In this document: positions 14,885 through 23,614 of the stretch, piece after piece
How positions within the stretch are numbered: position 1 is the stretch's first letter
How the letters are laid out: each line of letters opens with the position of its first letter
Source of the DNA: Methanosarcinaceae archaeon
GTDB lineage: Archaea; Halobacteriota; Methanosarcinia; Methanosarcinales; Methanosarcinaceae
Assembly: GCA_023544565.1 (NCBI GenBank)
Contig: JAMJFS010000002.1
Coordinates: 43,877 to 90,462, forward strand
Length of the DNA: 46,586 bases
Direction of reading: 5' to 3'
Notes under the pieces: model-generated
What the model saw: the letters and a program-made list of their open reading frames with translations, nothing else
The model's database searches: none
What the model was told of the DNA's origin: nothing
Position numbers and translations under genes: made by a program

Positions 14885-15649
14885 ATGGTAAATAGGATGA
14901 GGCTTACTGCTTTGCTATTTGTTTCATTGATCACAATTGCGGTCATGACATACACAGCAGTAGCCCCATCCACAACATCACCAATTACGATATTTGAATT
15001 GGAGGTCGTCTCCCTTGTAGAATTACATAATAATCCAGACACCTATGACGGCACTATGGCTTATCGCAAGATCAGTATTGTAGGTGAATTTTCTGAATTA
15101 GCCCCGCATCGTTCAACCATTACACAGGACTCGTATTCACTTGTAATTGACACCACTGAAGAAAATCTGTTTGAAGGATTTAATATTGGTGATGGAGTTA
15201 AACTGACAGGTGTTTTTTACTATAATCAGATTGGTGATGATCTATTTGTCCCAATCTATGTTTTACATTATCCGGTTGAAGATCGAAATGATGTGGAAAT
15301 AAGTACCATCACACAAGATCAAGTATCATTCAATGGAAAAAAGATTAGAATTGTTGGTAATCTTTCAAGCATTGAGGAATCCATGGGTAGGTATGTGCTC
15401 TACGTAACTGACCCCGGAACAAACGATGAATTGAAGGTCATGTTCTATGGTATGACTGACCTCGAACCAGGTACAATTATCAAAGTTTCCGGTCTTTATA
15501 ACGGCGGAATCTTGCACAGTGAGGACATGGGAAAATATTATCCTCCGATGTCACTGACATCACTTATTCCCGGTTTTTCTGGTTTAACCGCATTGACAGT
15601 ATTTGGCATACTTACGATACTTTTTAAACGTGAAAAGTATAATGGATAG
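14885..15649 (+). CDS. Exported OB-fold-like protein with PGF-type C-terminal anchor
   Basis: 254 aa: signal peptide/anchor (RLTALLFVSLITIAVMTYTA), two similar domains with the pattern KISIVGEFSEL...GDGVKLTGVFYY and KIRIVGNLSSI...GTIIKVSGLYNGG, which look like tandem OB folds related to CcmE/nucleic-acid-binding OB proteins, and a C-terminal hydrophobic helix after PGFSGLTAL ending FKREK, similar to PGF-CTERM sorting signals. Twelve nt after asd and 6 nt before pyrH, so operonic. Function unknown. Domain II could bind haem or a polymer (speculative). Confidence 0.75.
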   Translation: MVNRMRLTALLFVSLITIAVMTYTAVAPSTTSPITIFELEVVSLVELHNNPDTYDGTMAYRKISIVGEFSELAPHRSTITQDSYSLVIDTTEENLFEGFNIGDGVKLTGVFYYNQIGDDLFVPIYVLHYPVEDRNDVEISTITQDQVSFNGKKIRIVGNLSSIEESMGRYVLYVTDPGTNDELKVMFYGMTDLEPGTIIKVSGLYNGGILHSEDMGKYYPPMSLTSLIPGFSGLTALTVFGILTILFKREKYNG

Positions 15650-15655
15650 GTTATC

Positions 15656-16360
15656 ATGTTAGTTGTTATATCAGTAGGCGGATCAATTCTCGCCAAAGAC
15701 TTAGACTCTGATCGGTTCATCTCTTATGCAAATGCACTTAGTGCTCTTGCAAAAAAGCACAGGTTAGTGATTGTAACGGGTGGCGGCGTGGCTGCAAGGG
15801 ATTATATCAACGTAGCGCGCAGTGTGGGTGCCAATGAGGTTGCATGCGACTTTATAGGCATTGAAGTAACACGCTTAAACGCACATTTGCTCATCTCAGC
15901 ACTTGGGAATAATGCATTCCCCGAACCTCCCCGAACATACAAGGAAGCTGAAGCCGCACTAACATCTGGCAAGATCGTTGTCATGGGTGGCGTAATTCCT
16001 GGGCAAACTACAGATGCAGTCTCTGCAATACTGGCAGAATATCTGGGTGCGGATCTGATGGTAATCGCAACTTCTGTGGATGGTGTATACACCGCAGATC
16101 CGACTACGAATCCTGATGCTGTCAAGTTCGAAAAAATGACTGCAAAGGAACTGGTCAATATTGTAATGTCGATCGAAATGAAGGCAGGTTCCAAATCCCC
16201 TGTTGACCCGCTCGCAGCAAAGATCATTGAGCGATGCCATATCGAGACCATTGTAATGGACGGCAACGATCCTATTGCAGTTTCAGAAGTGATCATGCAA
16301 GAGGGAGTTGAATCTGAATCGGTAACAGGCGTTCATTTTGGAACGCGTATAATAGGATAG
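15656..16360 (+). CDS. pyrH: Uridylate kinase (UMP kinase)
   Basis: Amino-acid-kinase fold enzyme phosphorylating UMP to UDP. Motifs: VVISVGGSILAK (ATP site) at the N-terminus, VTGGGVAARDYI, GGVIPGQTTDAVSAILAEYL, and ATSVDGVYTADP. Archaeal-type length (234 aa) lacking bacterial extensions. Lies 6 nt after the upstream gene, with ATG 15656. Confidence 0.96.
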   Translation: MLVVISVGGSILAKDLDSDRFISYANALSALAKKHRLVIVTGGGVAARDYINVARSVGANEVACDFIGIEVTRLNAHLLISALGNNAFPEPPRTYKEAEAALTSGKIVVMGGVIPGQTTDAVSAILAEYLGADLMVIATSVDGVYTADPTTNPDAVKFEKMTAKELVNIVMSIEMKAGSKSPVDPLAAKIIERCHIETIVMDGNDPIAVSEVIMQEGVESESVTGVHFGTRIIG

Positions 16361-16408
16361 ATTATATCTCATTTTCATTTAATTTTATTTCATGCGTGAG
16401 GACTAAAT

Positions 16409-17479
16409 ATGTACACTCGATCAAGGCATTTAATTTTTTGCACTCTTATAATATTTTTAATGGCAATAACTACAGTTGGTGCATCTCCAATTAATGTGCA
16501 GGTAACTGATATCTTCTCAGATGAACAACTATGCGATGTAACCATTCATTTTAATGAACCGACTGATAATGTCATATTGGTTTTTGAAATGCTATATCGC
16601 GGGGATGTTGTGGAATCAAAAACGGTACGTTTAGGTTCTGTATCTGCGGGGGATGTAACAAAGATGATCATGTGGGAAAATGAATTGCAAGAGAAGTCTT
16701 ATACAACAAATGTAAGTGTGTATGTTAGTAATAGTGATAAATTCATCACGCGCAAATCGTATCAATTCACTCACAACACTGTGGCAATGCCTAGATTCAA
16801 GATCGTTGATTTTAATGCAGATAGTTCAAAATCATCAATATTGATCAGTCCTGGAAGTGTCAGTAATCCTGGTGTTGCGGACATTGATATTAAACTGTTC
16901 AAAGGTAGTGGTCTTGTATATAGCGAAACTACCGATAATGTTGCCATATTGGCAACAAAGATCATTGATACAAACTGGCCGATATTGTTGCAAAGCGGTT
17001 CCGACTACATGGCAGTTGCAAGGGTTCACTCACATGACCCTGATATTACAACTGCATATATATCAGAATTTACTGCATTGGAAGACGTTGAGATAATTGA
17101 TGCCGCTGTTGAATTGGATGAGTACGGTGCAAGTATCTCTATGATCGGGATGTCGCAGGTTCCATTCGAGGGTACTGTGCGCATTGTTCTGTTGGGCAAC
17201 GGCGAGCCAATGGTCTTTGAAGAAGATGTAGAGATACTCACAATTGGCAGAGAAGACACAGTGGGTATTATGTGGGACGGAATGCCTGGTGGGGATTACA
17301 ATGTAAATGTTGATATTTTGACTTCAAAAGGCGTTGTACTTGACAGTTATGAAACCGTGATACGCATACCTGCTCCGTTTGTTGTAGATGTCGAACCGGA
17401 AGAGGAGACGCCCGGCTTTGGTATCGTTTTGGGACTGTCTGTCTTGATGGCTGTTGGTTTATTTCTTCGGCGTAAGTAG
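16409..17479 (+). CDS. PGF-CTERM surface protein encoded with an ABC transporter
   Basis: 356 aa: N-terminal signal peptide (LIFCTLIIFLMAITTVGAS), a beta-sandwich-rich exterior with several ~90-residue repeats resembling Ig/CARDB-like modules (FNEPTDNVILVFEML..., GSVSNPGVADIDIKLF..., GTVRIVLLGNGEPMVFEE), an acidic linker (VEPEEETPGFG) and a C-terminal helix ending LFLRRK: the PGF-CTERM signal processed by archaeosortase A, with lipid attachment. It is the first gene of an operon with a MacB/FtsX-like permease and ATPase, so it is probably the extracellular partner of that complex, analogous to a MacA-like adaptor. Confidence 0.8.
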   Translation: MYTRSRHLIFCTLIIFLMAITTVGASPINVQVTDIFSDEQLCDVTIHFNEPTDNVILVFEMLYRGDVVESKTVRLGSVSAGDVTKMIMWENELQEKSYTTNVSVYVSNSDKFITRKSYQFTHNTVAMPRFKIVDFNADSSKSSILISPGSVSNPGVADIDIKLFKGSGLVYSETTDNVAILATKIIDTNWPILLQSGSDYMAVARVHSHDPDITTAYISEFTALEDVEIIDAAVELDEYGASISMIGMSQVPFEGTVRIVLLGNGEPMVFEEDVEILTIGREDTVGIMWDGMPGGDYNVNVDILTSKGVVLDSYETVIRIPAPFVVDVEPEEETPGFGIVLGLSVLMAVGLFLRRK

Positions 17480-17488
17480 GGGACTCAG

Positions 17489-18604
17489 ATGCTTGACATA
17501 ATAATTCGCAATGCAACCCAGCGAAAAGTCAGAACAGGGCTTACAATCACAGGTATAGCACTTGGTATCTTCGCATTGGTAGTCATGGGTGCGATGTCAG
17601 AGAATTTCAACCAGACATTTGAAAAGTCTATGAGCCTGACGAGCGAGTCAATACGTGTTTTTCCTGAGATCGGGGTATTTGGAGGAGGTTTGACCTCCGG
17701 CAAGGTTGCTGAGGTCAAGCGGGTGCCGGGTGTTAAGGATGCATATGGTCTGATAACGACATCGTTTGAGGAAGGTCATGGTGGAATGGGCGGAAAGCAG
17801 GTTATGGGAATCCCACCCGAAAAATCCCAACTGGCGCTAAATCCTGTAAAACTTAAATCAGGAAGATTCTTGCAGCCCGGAGATAAGTATCTCACAGTGG
17901 TGGGTACAAGTATAGCAGGCGAATTTGATCTACAGGTCGGCAACAAGATAGAGATACATGACAAGAATTTTACGGTTGTGGGGATAATGGAATATACGGG
18001 TTCATTCTTCGATAATGTTGCAACAATACCGCTTGAAACCGCACAAGACCTGTACAATTTTGATAACTCGCTTTCAACCATATTCGCGATAGCGCAGGAA
18101 GGTGTTGACGAGGATCTGCTTGCCAAGCGAATTGAGTTTAGTGTTAAAGGTACAAGTACGATATCACCAACCGAATTGCGAGAACAGGCGAGTCAATCAC
18201 TTTTGATATTTAGTGTAATTACCATTAGTTCAGCCCTTCTTGCAGCGATCATTGGCGGGTTGAGTGTCATGAATACGATGCTTATGTCTGTTATTGAGAG
18301 GACAAGGGAGTTTGGTATTCTCAAGGCAATGGGCGCCGAGACTAAGGATATACTTTTGATGACTCTGGGAGAGGCGGCAATAATGGGAGTTGCAGGCGGA
18401 TTGTTTGGAATTGGGCTTGGCAGTGCATTGACCTATGCATTGAACAGTTGGCTTTCGACAAAAGGTATGTTCCTTTTCCTGATAACGCCGCGTTTGATTG
18501 TGGTTGCAATGTTGTTTGCCACGATCATTGGAATGGTGTCGGGTTTGTATCCTGCCTATCGTGCTGCAAAGATGAGTCCAATGGAGGCGCTCCGCCATGG
18601 ATGA
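17489..18604 (+). CDS. MacB/FtsX-like ABC transporter permease
   Basis: 371 aa. Membrane helix near residues 15-40 (TGLTITGIALGIFALVVMGA), large extracytoplasmic MacB_PCD-like domain (about residues 45-245), then three helices (LIFSVITISSALLAAIIGGLSV, AAIMGVAGGLFGIGLGSALT and LIVVAMLFATIIGMVSGLYP) and the FtsX-family ending YPAYRAAKMSPMEALRHG. Such mechanotransmission transporters move lipoproteins or peptides rather than cross-membrane substrates. Stop overlaps the ATPase start by 8 nt. Confidence 0.92.
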   Translation: MLDIIIRNATQRKVRTGLTITGIALGIFALVVMGAMSENFNQTFEKSMSLTSESIRVFPEIGVFGGGLTSGKVAEVKRVPGVKDAYGLITTSFEEGHGGMGGKQVMGIPPEKSQLALNPVKLKSGRFLQPGDKYLTVVGTSIAGEFDLQVGNKIEIHDKNFTVVGIMEYTGSFFDNVATIPLETAQDLYNFDNSLSTIFAIAQEGVDEDLLAKRIEFSVKGTSTISPTELREQASQSLLIFSVITISSALLAAIIGGLSVMNTMLMSVIERTREFGILKAMGAETKDILLMTLGEAAIMGVAGGLFGIGLGSALTYALNSWLSTKGMFLFLITPRLIVVAMLFATIIGMVSGLYPAYRAAKMSPMEALRHG

Positions 18605-19274
18605 TAGTACGATTTTGGAAGTTGAAGGGCTGTCCAAGACATATATGCAGGGCAAGATTCCCGTCCATGCACTTCGTGGTGTTTCACTATCTGTGAAAAA
18701 AGGGGAAATGGTTGCGATCATGGGTCCGAGCGGTTCGGGAAAATCGACACTGATGGCTCTTGTGGGATGTCTGGAAAAAGCAACGAGTGGTAAGGTAATT
18801 ATTGACGGTGTGAATGTTACCGATGTGCCTGAAAGGAGGCTTCCGAGGATCAGGCGGGAAAAACTTGGTTTCGTGTTCCAGCATTATAATCTCCTGACTG
18901 CGCTTTCAGCGATTGGTAATGTTGAACTCGCGATGCGATTCTCCAATGTTTCAAAACGAGAGCGTCTCGATCGCGCGCAAAGTCTTTTGGAAAATCTTGG
19001 ACTTGGCGACCGGCTGAAACACAAACCAACTGAATTGTCAGGCGGCGAACAGCAGCGTGTTTCTATTGCAAGGGCGATGGCCAACAGGCCTGCAATTGTT
19101 CTTGCGGACGAGCCTACAGGAGAAGTGGACAGTAAGACGCGTGATGCTATCATCGGGATATTCGAGAGTTTGCGTGCGCGTGGTCAGACTGTTATCATTG
19201 TGACACACGACCAGTATGTTGCAGATCATTGTGATCGTACCATACGGATCATTGATGGTGGTATTGCGGATTGA
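18597..19274 (+). CDS. LolD/MacB-type ABC transporter ATPase
   Basis: 225 aa. Walker A GPSGSGKST (about residues 42-50), Q-loop FQHYNLLTALS, signature LSGGEQQRVSIARA, Walker B IVLADEPTGEVDS, H-loop VTHDQYVADHC. Begins MDDSTILEVEGLSKTYMQG, start ATG 18597 overlapping the permease stop, so the two subunits are coupled. Powers the neighbouring permease. Confidence 0.95.
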   Translation: MDDSTILEVEGLSKTYMQGKIPVHALRGVSLSVKKGEMVAIMGPSGSGKSTLMALVGCLEKATSGKVIIDGVNVTDVPERRLPRIRREKLGFVFQHYNLLTALSAIGNVELAMRFSNVSKRERLDRAQSLLENLGLGDRLKHKPTELSGGEQQRVSIARAMANRPAIVLADEPTGEVDSKTRDAIIGIFESLRARGQTVIIVTHDQYVADHCDRTIRIIDGGIAD

Positions 19275-19309
19275 CCCGCCATCAAAAACCATAAACAAAT
19301 ACAAAAAAA

Positions 19310-19528
19310 TTACAATAGTTTGTTAAAATCTTCTACAGAAATCTCTGCTTGCTTGAGGATATTTCATAAAGTTCCTTTCTTTACCGGATTATGAAGGGGC
19401 ACGGAAAACACCCTGTAGTCTTTTTTAAGTACAACATGGTCACCTTTTGCCATTCTGGCTTCAAATCCTATTTTCAAAAGGGCTTTTATGACCTTTTTTC
19501 CAGAAACAACAGGCAATTTATCAGGCAC
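19310..19528 (-). pseudogene. hicA: HicA-type toxin with in-frame TGA
   Basis: HicA is an mRNA-binding dsRBD-like toxin. From GTG 19528 the frame reads PDKLPVVSGKKVIKALLKIG, FEARMAKGDHVVLKKD, SVPLHNPVKKGTL, then TGA at 19366-19364, then NILKQAEISVEDFNKLL and TAA at 19310. The family continues GTLR(S/N)ILKQAGIS, so the TGA replaces an Arg CGA codon by one transition. The catalytic His (GDH) is kept, but the last helix (18 residues) is lost if translation stops. Start overlaps the HicB stop by 8 nt. Truncated 54-aa product may be inactive. Confidence 0.85.
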
Positions 19529-19733
19529 TTACTTCCACCGCTGAAACTTCGGCGAAATTTGCCAATTCCCTTGCTTCTTCGCTTATAACTTCAAGCACCA
19601 GCCCGATTGCTTCTTTTATATTTGCAAGAGCATCCTCTTTTGTATCGCCCTGACTAATTGCCCCGGGAAGTTCCAAGCATTGAACCGAATAGCCACCTTC
19701 TTCTTCCTTTTCAAGTATTACGGTGTATTTCAT
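19521..19733 (-). CDS. hicB: HicB-type antitoxin
   Basis: 70 aa with the HicB partial RNase H fold: KYTVILEKEEEGGYSVQCLE, LPGAISQGDTKEDALANIKE, AIGLVLEVISEEAREL. No C-terminal DNA-binding HTH is present, as in the short HicB class. First gene of the pair (antitoxin before toxin). It remains intact although hicA is interrupted, as expected when selection on the antitoxin persists longer. Upstream minus-strand RBS/TATA region is AT-rich and not well defined. Confidence 0.9.
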   Translation of the reverse strand: MKYTVILEKEEEGGYSVQCLELPGAISQGDTKEDALANIKEAIGLVLEVISEEARELANFAEVSAVEVSA

Positions 19734-19839
19734 TATGATTCCTCATATTTATTGAAAATAAAATGGAATGTATTTTTTTGTAAAAATACTCATTCTAATT
19801 TAAGTATTTCATTGGTTTAAAATTGTTGGTGCCATGTAC

Positions 19840-20766
19840 TCAAACCATCTCCCCAATTTCCCACCCAAGATGCTCCTTAATAATAGTATAAGCCATCCCA
19901 GGCGGCACCACACCAACATCTGTGATTATAAGGTCGATGTATTCCGGTGGCGTTATGTCGAAAGCAGGATTTCTGACTTTCAGTTTTGGCAGACCCGCAA
20001 GAGTATTTTTATCGATGACCTCATTGATCGACCGCTCCTCTATCTCAATGAATTCTCCAAGAATGGTATTTGGGCTGAACTTATAGGTCTCGGCTGCGGT
20101 CAGAAAGTTCTTTCGCGCTTCATTTGCTGCAAGTGCAAGTTGGGATGTCCCGATCTTGTTCACAAGTGCGCCGTTTACTGCAATGGCATCTGCGCCGACT
20201 ATTACGGTATCAACTTCCTTCATAAAGTATCGTACGGCAGAGTCCACAATAAGTGTGGTAGGGATCCCATGGTCAAGAAGATGTTTGCTGGTCAGAAGTC
20301 CCTGCCGTCTGGGTCGGGTCTCTGTAGCGATTACCGAGATATCCTTGCCCTGATCAAAGGCTGTCGTGATGATAGAAAGTGCTGCATGGGAATTGCAGTG
20401 GGTCATGATAACATCACCGTCACGAATGCGTCTGGCACCGATCTCACCGATCTTGTGGAGTGCATCATCAGCCTGTTTGATGAAACGTTCCGCGTTATTG
20501 ATTATCTCTTTCCTTGCTTCTTCCACATCCGCAGAAGTGTATCGTGATGTTAATCTGACCGCATTTGGAAGCGAGACTGCGGTCGGTCGGGTGTCCACCA
20601 GCAGTTTTGCGGCATTTTCGATCAGGCTGCTGAATTCTTCGATCGATCCCGCTTCAAGACTTCCTGCATAATCACGAAGTGCGATGGCGGCGGCTTTTGC
20701 GATCCGGCCTGCGCCGCGTATTTCCATGCTGCTGATCTTTTCTGCGGTATCCTGTAACTGGTTCAT
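19840..20766 (-). CDS. Ribose 1,5-bisphosphate isomerase
   Basis: eIF2B-alpha/delta-like isomerase converting ribose 1,5-bisphosphate to ribulose 1,5-bisphosphate in the archaeal AMP/nucleoside pathway that feeds type III RuBisCO. Motifs: N-terminal EIRGAGRIAKAAAIAL, GDVIMTHCNSHAALSI, TETRPRRQGLLTSKHL, and the active-site VIVGADAIAVNGALVNKIGT with catalytic Cys (THC) and Asp (GAD). C-terminal DVGVVPPGMAYTI. 308 aa, typical. Monocistronic, start ATG 20766. Confidence 0.92.
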   Translation of the reverse strand: MNQLQDTAEKISSMEIRGAGRIAKAAAIALRDYAGSLEAGSIEEFSSLIENAAKLLVDTRPTAVSLPNAVRLTSRYTSADVEEARKEIINNAERFIKQADDALHKIGEIGARRIRDGDVIMTHCNSHAALSIITTAFDQGKDISVIATETRPRRQGLLTSKHLLDHGIPTTLIVDSAVRYFMKEVDTVIVGADAIAVNGALVNKIGTSQLALAANEARKNFLTAAETYKFSPNTILGEFIEIEERSINEVIDKNTLAGLPKLKVRNPAFDITPPEYIDLIITDVGVVPPGMAYTIIKEHLGWEIGEMV

Positions 20767-20886
20767 AGATGATAGATTGGTGTTAGGGAATTTATAGATA
20801 TCTTATTGGTTTGAGGGTCTGCGGGAAAAATGTCAAGGGAAAGTATGAAATAATTTTAGAAATTAGTTAGTTTAAGGAGTGACTAT

Positions 20887-21795
20887 ATAAAAACCAATAT
20901 TCTGATCGCATTAGTAGTAAGTATCGCGGTATTGTCAAGTGGGTGTACACAACCTTCATCAGATGATACCAATGAAAAGACCATTGTCATCGGGTCCAAG
21001 ATGTTTCAGGAATCATATATCCTGGCTCACATGACATCTCTTTTGCTTGAGGACAGTGGGTATAAAACCGAAGTAAAAGAAGGACTTGGCGGAACATTTG
21101 TTAATTATGAAGCATTGAAGCAGGGCCAGATCAATGCTTATGTCGAGTATACGGGAACCGCCTACAGTCAGATTCTCAAAAAACCTGCACTGGATGTCTG
21201 GGAGCCGACTGTTGTATATGAAGAGGCAAAAGAGGGGCTTCTTGAGCAGGATGGGGTTGTCATTGCTAATATACTGGGTTTTGAGGATGCTTATGCAATT
21301 GCAGTAAAAGAAGACTGGGCAGAGGCTAACAATGTGTCAAAGATCAGTGACCTTGAGGCGTATGCTCCGGAAATGACCATTGGGGTAGATCCTGAATTTG
21401 CATCGCGTGAAGATGGTCTTCCACAGATCGAAAAGGTCTATGGTTTTGAATTTATGGAATATAAGCAGACTGTGGCTACCATTATGTATGAAGCTATCAA
21501 GAACGATGAGGTGGACGCGATTTCTGCTTATACTACGGATACCAGGAATGATCTTTTCGACCTGAAGATATTGACGGATGACAAGAATGCTCTGCCACCA
21601 TATCATGCGATCACCATTGTCACAAAGGAATTTGCAGACGAAAACCCTGATGTTATGAATGTTCTCCACAATCTTGATGCAAAAATAAATCAGGATACTA
21701 TGAGGAGCCTGAACTACAAATACGACGTGGATAAAATGGAAGCACGGGATATTGCAAGGGAATTCCTTCTGGAAAAAGGATTGATAGGGGGCTAA
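20887..21795 (+). CDS. Osmoprotectant (glycine betaine/choline-type) ABC substrate-binding lipoprotein, ATA in start position
   Basis: OpuAC/ProX-type periplasmic-like binding protein: [70 protein letters not shown]. The true N-terminus is visible upstream of the first standard start: an in-frame [20 protein letters not shown] lipobox signal peptide whose initiator codon is ATA at 20887 instead of ATG, preceded by AAGGAGTGACTAT. The only nearby standard in-frame alternatives are CTG 20902 or TTG 20932; the latter removes the signal peptide. Either a rare non-AUG start or a start-codon mutation. Downstream ATPase is truncated and no permease follows, so the transporter is probably defunct. Confidence 0.85.
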   Translation: MKTNILIALVVSIAVLSSGCTQPSSDDTNEKTIVIGSKMFQESYILAHMTSLLLEDSGYKTEVKEGLGGTFVNYEALKQGQINAYVEYTGTAYSQILKKPALDVWEPTVVYEEAKEGLLEQDGVVIANILGFEDAYAIAVKEDWAEANNVSKISDLEAYAPEMTIGVDPEFASREDGLPQIEKVYGFEFMEYKQTVATIMYEAIKNDEVDAISAYTTDTRNDLFDLKILTDDKNALPPYHAITIVTKEFADENPDVMNVLHNLDAKINQDTMRSLNYKYDVDKMEARDIAREFLLEKGLIGG

Positions 21796-21879
21796 ATGCC
21801 CTCTTCATTTTAATTCACCATCTTTTATCGTTTACCGTTTAAACTCATTTTCAGAGTTGTATAGTGCAATAGTGGTGCA

Positions 21880-22560
21880 GTGATAAGAGTGAAACCAACA
21901 CAAACCCAGAGACTGTTCGATCGTATCGAGTCGATCTGGCTGGCGAATGTCACAAAAAAGTATGATGACCGTTTTGCAGTCGATGACCTGAACTTAGAGA
22001 TCAAGGGTGGGGAATTGTTGATATTGATTGGTCAGAGCGGTTCGGGAAAAACAACGACTTTGAGAATGATCAACCGTTTAATAGAATTGGATGAGGGACA
22101 AATCACCATTAACGGTCAGGATATCATGGGTTTTGACCCTGTGAAACTGAGGAGAAATATCGGTTACGTTATCCAGAATATCGGTCTTTTTCCACACATG
22201 GATATTCATGATAACATAGGGCTTGTCCCAAAGATTGAGGGTTGGTCAGAAGAGGAAATATCAGAGAGGGTTGAGAATCTTTTGGACTTTGTTGCATTGC
22301 CGCATGAGACGTTCATAAGCAGATTTCCTAGACAATTGAGCGGGGGACAGCAGCAGAGGGTTGGACTTGCCAGGGCGCTTGCTATGGATCCACCACTTTT
22401 GCTGATGGATGAACCATTTGGTGCTCTTGATCCTCTGTTGAGAAGACAGCTTCAGGATGAGTTCGTCAGGATAAAACATGAGATTGGAAGGACCATTGTT
22501 TTTGGATGTTTCGTTTACGGTGCTGGGGAAGAGGTTGAGTTCTGGGCGGGTTGGGGATGA
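21880..22560 (+). pseudogene. OpuA/ProV-like osmoprotectant transporter ATPase, C-terminally truncated
   Basis: Starts at GTG; contains Walker A GQSGSGKTTTLRMINRL, Q-loop VIQNIGLFPHMDIHDNI, signature LSGGQQQRVGLARALAMDPP, Walker B LLLMDEPFGALDP, then EFVRIKHEIGRTIVF, where the family continues with VTHD (switch His). Here it turns into unrelated GCFVYGAGEEVEFWAGWG and stops. The H-loop, regulatory CBS/C-terminal region and the usual downstream permease gene are all missing, so ATP hydrolysis would be impaired. Confidence 0.85.
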
Positions 22561-22627
22561 TTCTAAAGTGTCATGCAGGCCCGGTACAATTTGTATGGGG
22601 TATGCTGTGACTACGGCTAAAGGATGC

Positions 22628-22645
22628 CTCGGACTTCAGTCCGAG
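22628..22645 (+). terminator. Perfect 8-bp hairpin in post-ATPase debris
   Basis: CTCGGACT-TC-AGTCCGAG. It sits ~70 nt after the truncated ATPase, preceded by GGCTAAAGG. It could be a terminator or the right-end hairpin of a vanished IS200/IS605-type insertion that cut the operon; the sequence alone does not decide. Confidence 0.4.
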
Positions 22646-22735
22646 TTTAGTACAGTTGGGGCGTATTTCCCCACAAACCAACAAAAAATCCCACAAACAC
22701 AGCCTTTATCACCCAAAAAACCAACATGATCCGAC

Positions 22736-23536
22736 ATGAACCTCCGTGACCAAATGAGCGGCACAATCCCTGCCTCGCTTTTACACCTCACCCCAAAACG
22801 TTTCGATATCATAGGGGACATAGCCGTCATCTCGATCCCGCCCGAACTTGATGATTTCAAGGATGAAATTGCAAAGACAATTGTCTCAAAACGCGGGAAT
22901 GTCAGGACAGTTCTCAATAAAGTGGCTAAACTGGGTGGCGAAAAAAGGGTTGGGAGATTTGAGAAACTGCTTGGTTCTGATGCAGTGACCCTGCACAGGG
23001 AATCCGGTTTTGAGTATCGGCTTGATCTCAATAAAGTATTCTTTAACAGCCGCCTTGGATTTGAGAGGAACAGGGTCACAACGCAGGTTCTCCCTTCCGA
23101 AAATGTGATAATCCCGTTTTGCGGGGTGGGTCCGTTTGTAGTTCCTGCTGCTGCCTCCGGTGCAAAGATCACAGCGATCGAGAAAAATACAGAGGCATGC
23201 AAATGGCTTGTGGAAAATGTCAGGTTGAATGGGGTGGAGTCTAATGTATCTATCATAAATGCAGATGCTTCGGAGATTGTAAACATTCCTGACATTCATT
23301 TTGACAGGGCGATAGTGCCTACTCCGTATGGGCTGGATTCATATCTTGCGAGCATATTACCGCTTGTGAAAAAGGGAGGAATGGTGCACTTCTATACGTT
23401 CAAGTTGCAATCAGAGGTACAGGGATTGATAGATGAGTATGAACGTATGGGCCTTGAAACTGCTTTTTATCGCAGGTGTGGGAATGTGGCGCCAAGTGTA
23501 AGCAGGTGGGTGTTCGACCTGCTAAAACGATATTGA
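22736..23536 (+). CDS. Trm5/Taw2-like (Met-10+) class I tRNA methyltransferase
   Basis: 266 aa; family acts on position 37 of tRNA (m1G methylation or wyosine aminocarboxypropyl transfer). N-terminal D1-like part (LTPKRFDIIGDIAVISIPPE), KRGNVRTVLNKVAKLGGEKR, HRESGFEYRLDLNKVFFNSR, SAM motif I IIPFCGVGPFVVPAAASGA and AIEKNTEACKWLVENVRLNG. The usual catalytic NLP(P) of Trm5 is replaced by RAIVPTPYGLDSYL, so exact activity is uncertain. Start ATG 22736; not operonic with the broken ABC locus. Confidence 0.85.
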   Translation: MNLRDQMSGTIPASLLHLTPKRFDIIGDIAVISIPPELDDFKDEIAKTIVSKRGNVRTVLNKVAKLGGEKRVGRFEKLLGSDAVTLHRESGFEYRLDLNKVFFNSRLGFERNRVTTQVLPSENVIIPFCGVGPFVVPAAASGAKITAIEKNTEACKWLVENVRLNGVESNVSIINADASEIVNIPDIHFDRAIVPTPYGLDSYLASILPLVKKGGMVHFYTFKLQSEVQGLIDEYERMGLETAFYRRCGNVAPSVSRWVFDLLKRY

Positions 23537-23539
23537 ATA

Positions 23540-23589
23540 TGTCATTATGCTGGTATGACAAATGTCATTAAAGTGACAAATTTATATAA
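23540..23589 (+). promoter_or_regulatory. dtdA promoter with four alternating TGTCA/TGACA half-sites
   Basis: TGTCA at 23540, TGACA at 23556, TGTCA at 23563, TGACA at 23574, i.e. two inverted dyads directly abutting a TATA box (TTTATATAA, 23581-23589). Looks like a tandem operator for a dimeric regulator. Confidence 0.55.
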
Positions 23590-23614
23590 TGCAGTCTACC
23601 TTAACTACGTTATT

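Noticed and set aside
22560-22650. IS200/IS605 right end with guide-RNA-like hairpin
   Set aside because: Only one hairpin and no transposase or TnpB residues can be recognised; left as a possibility in the terminator entry.
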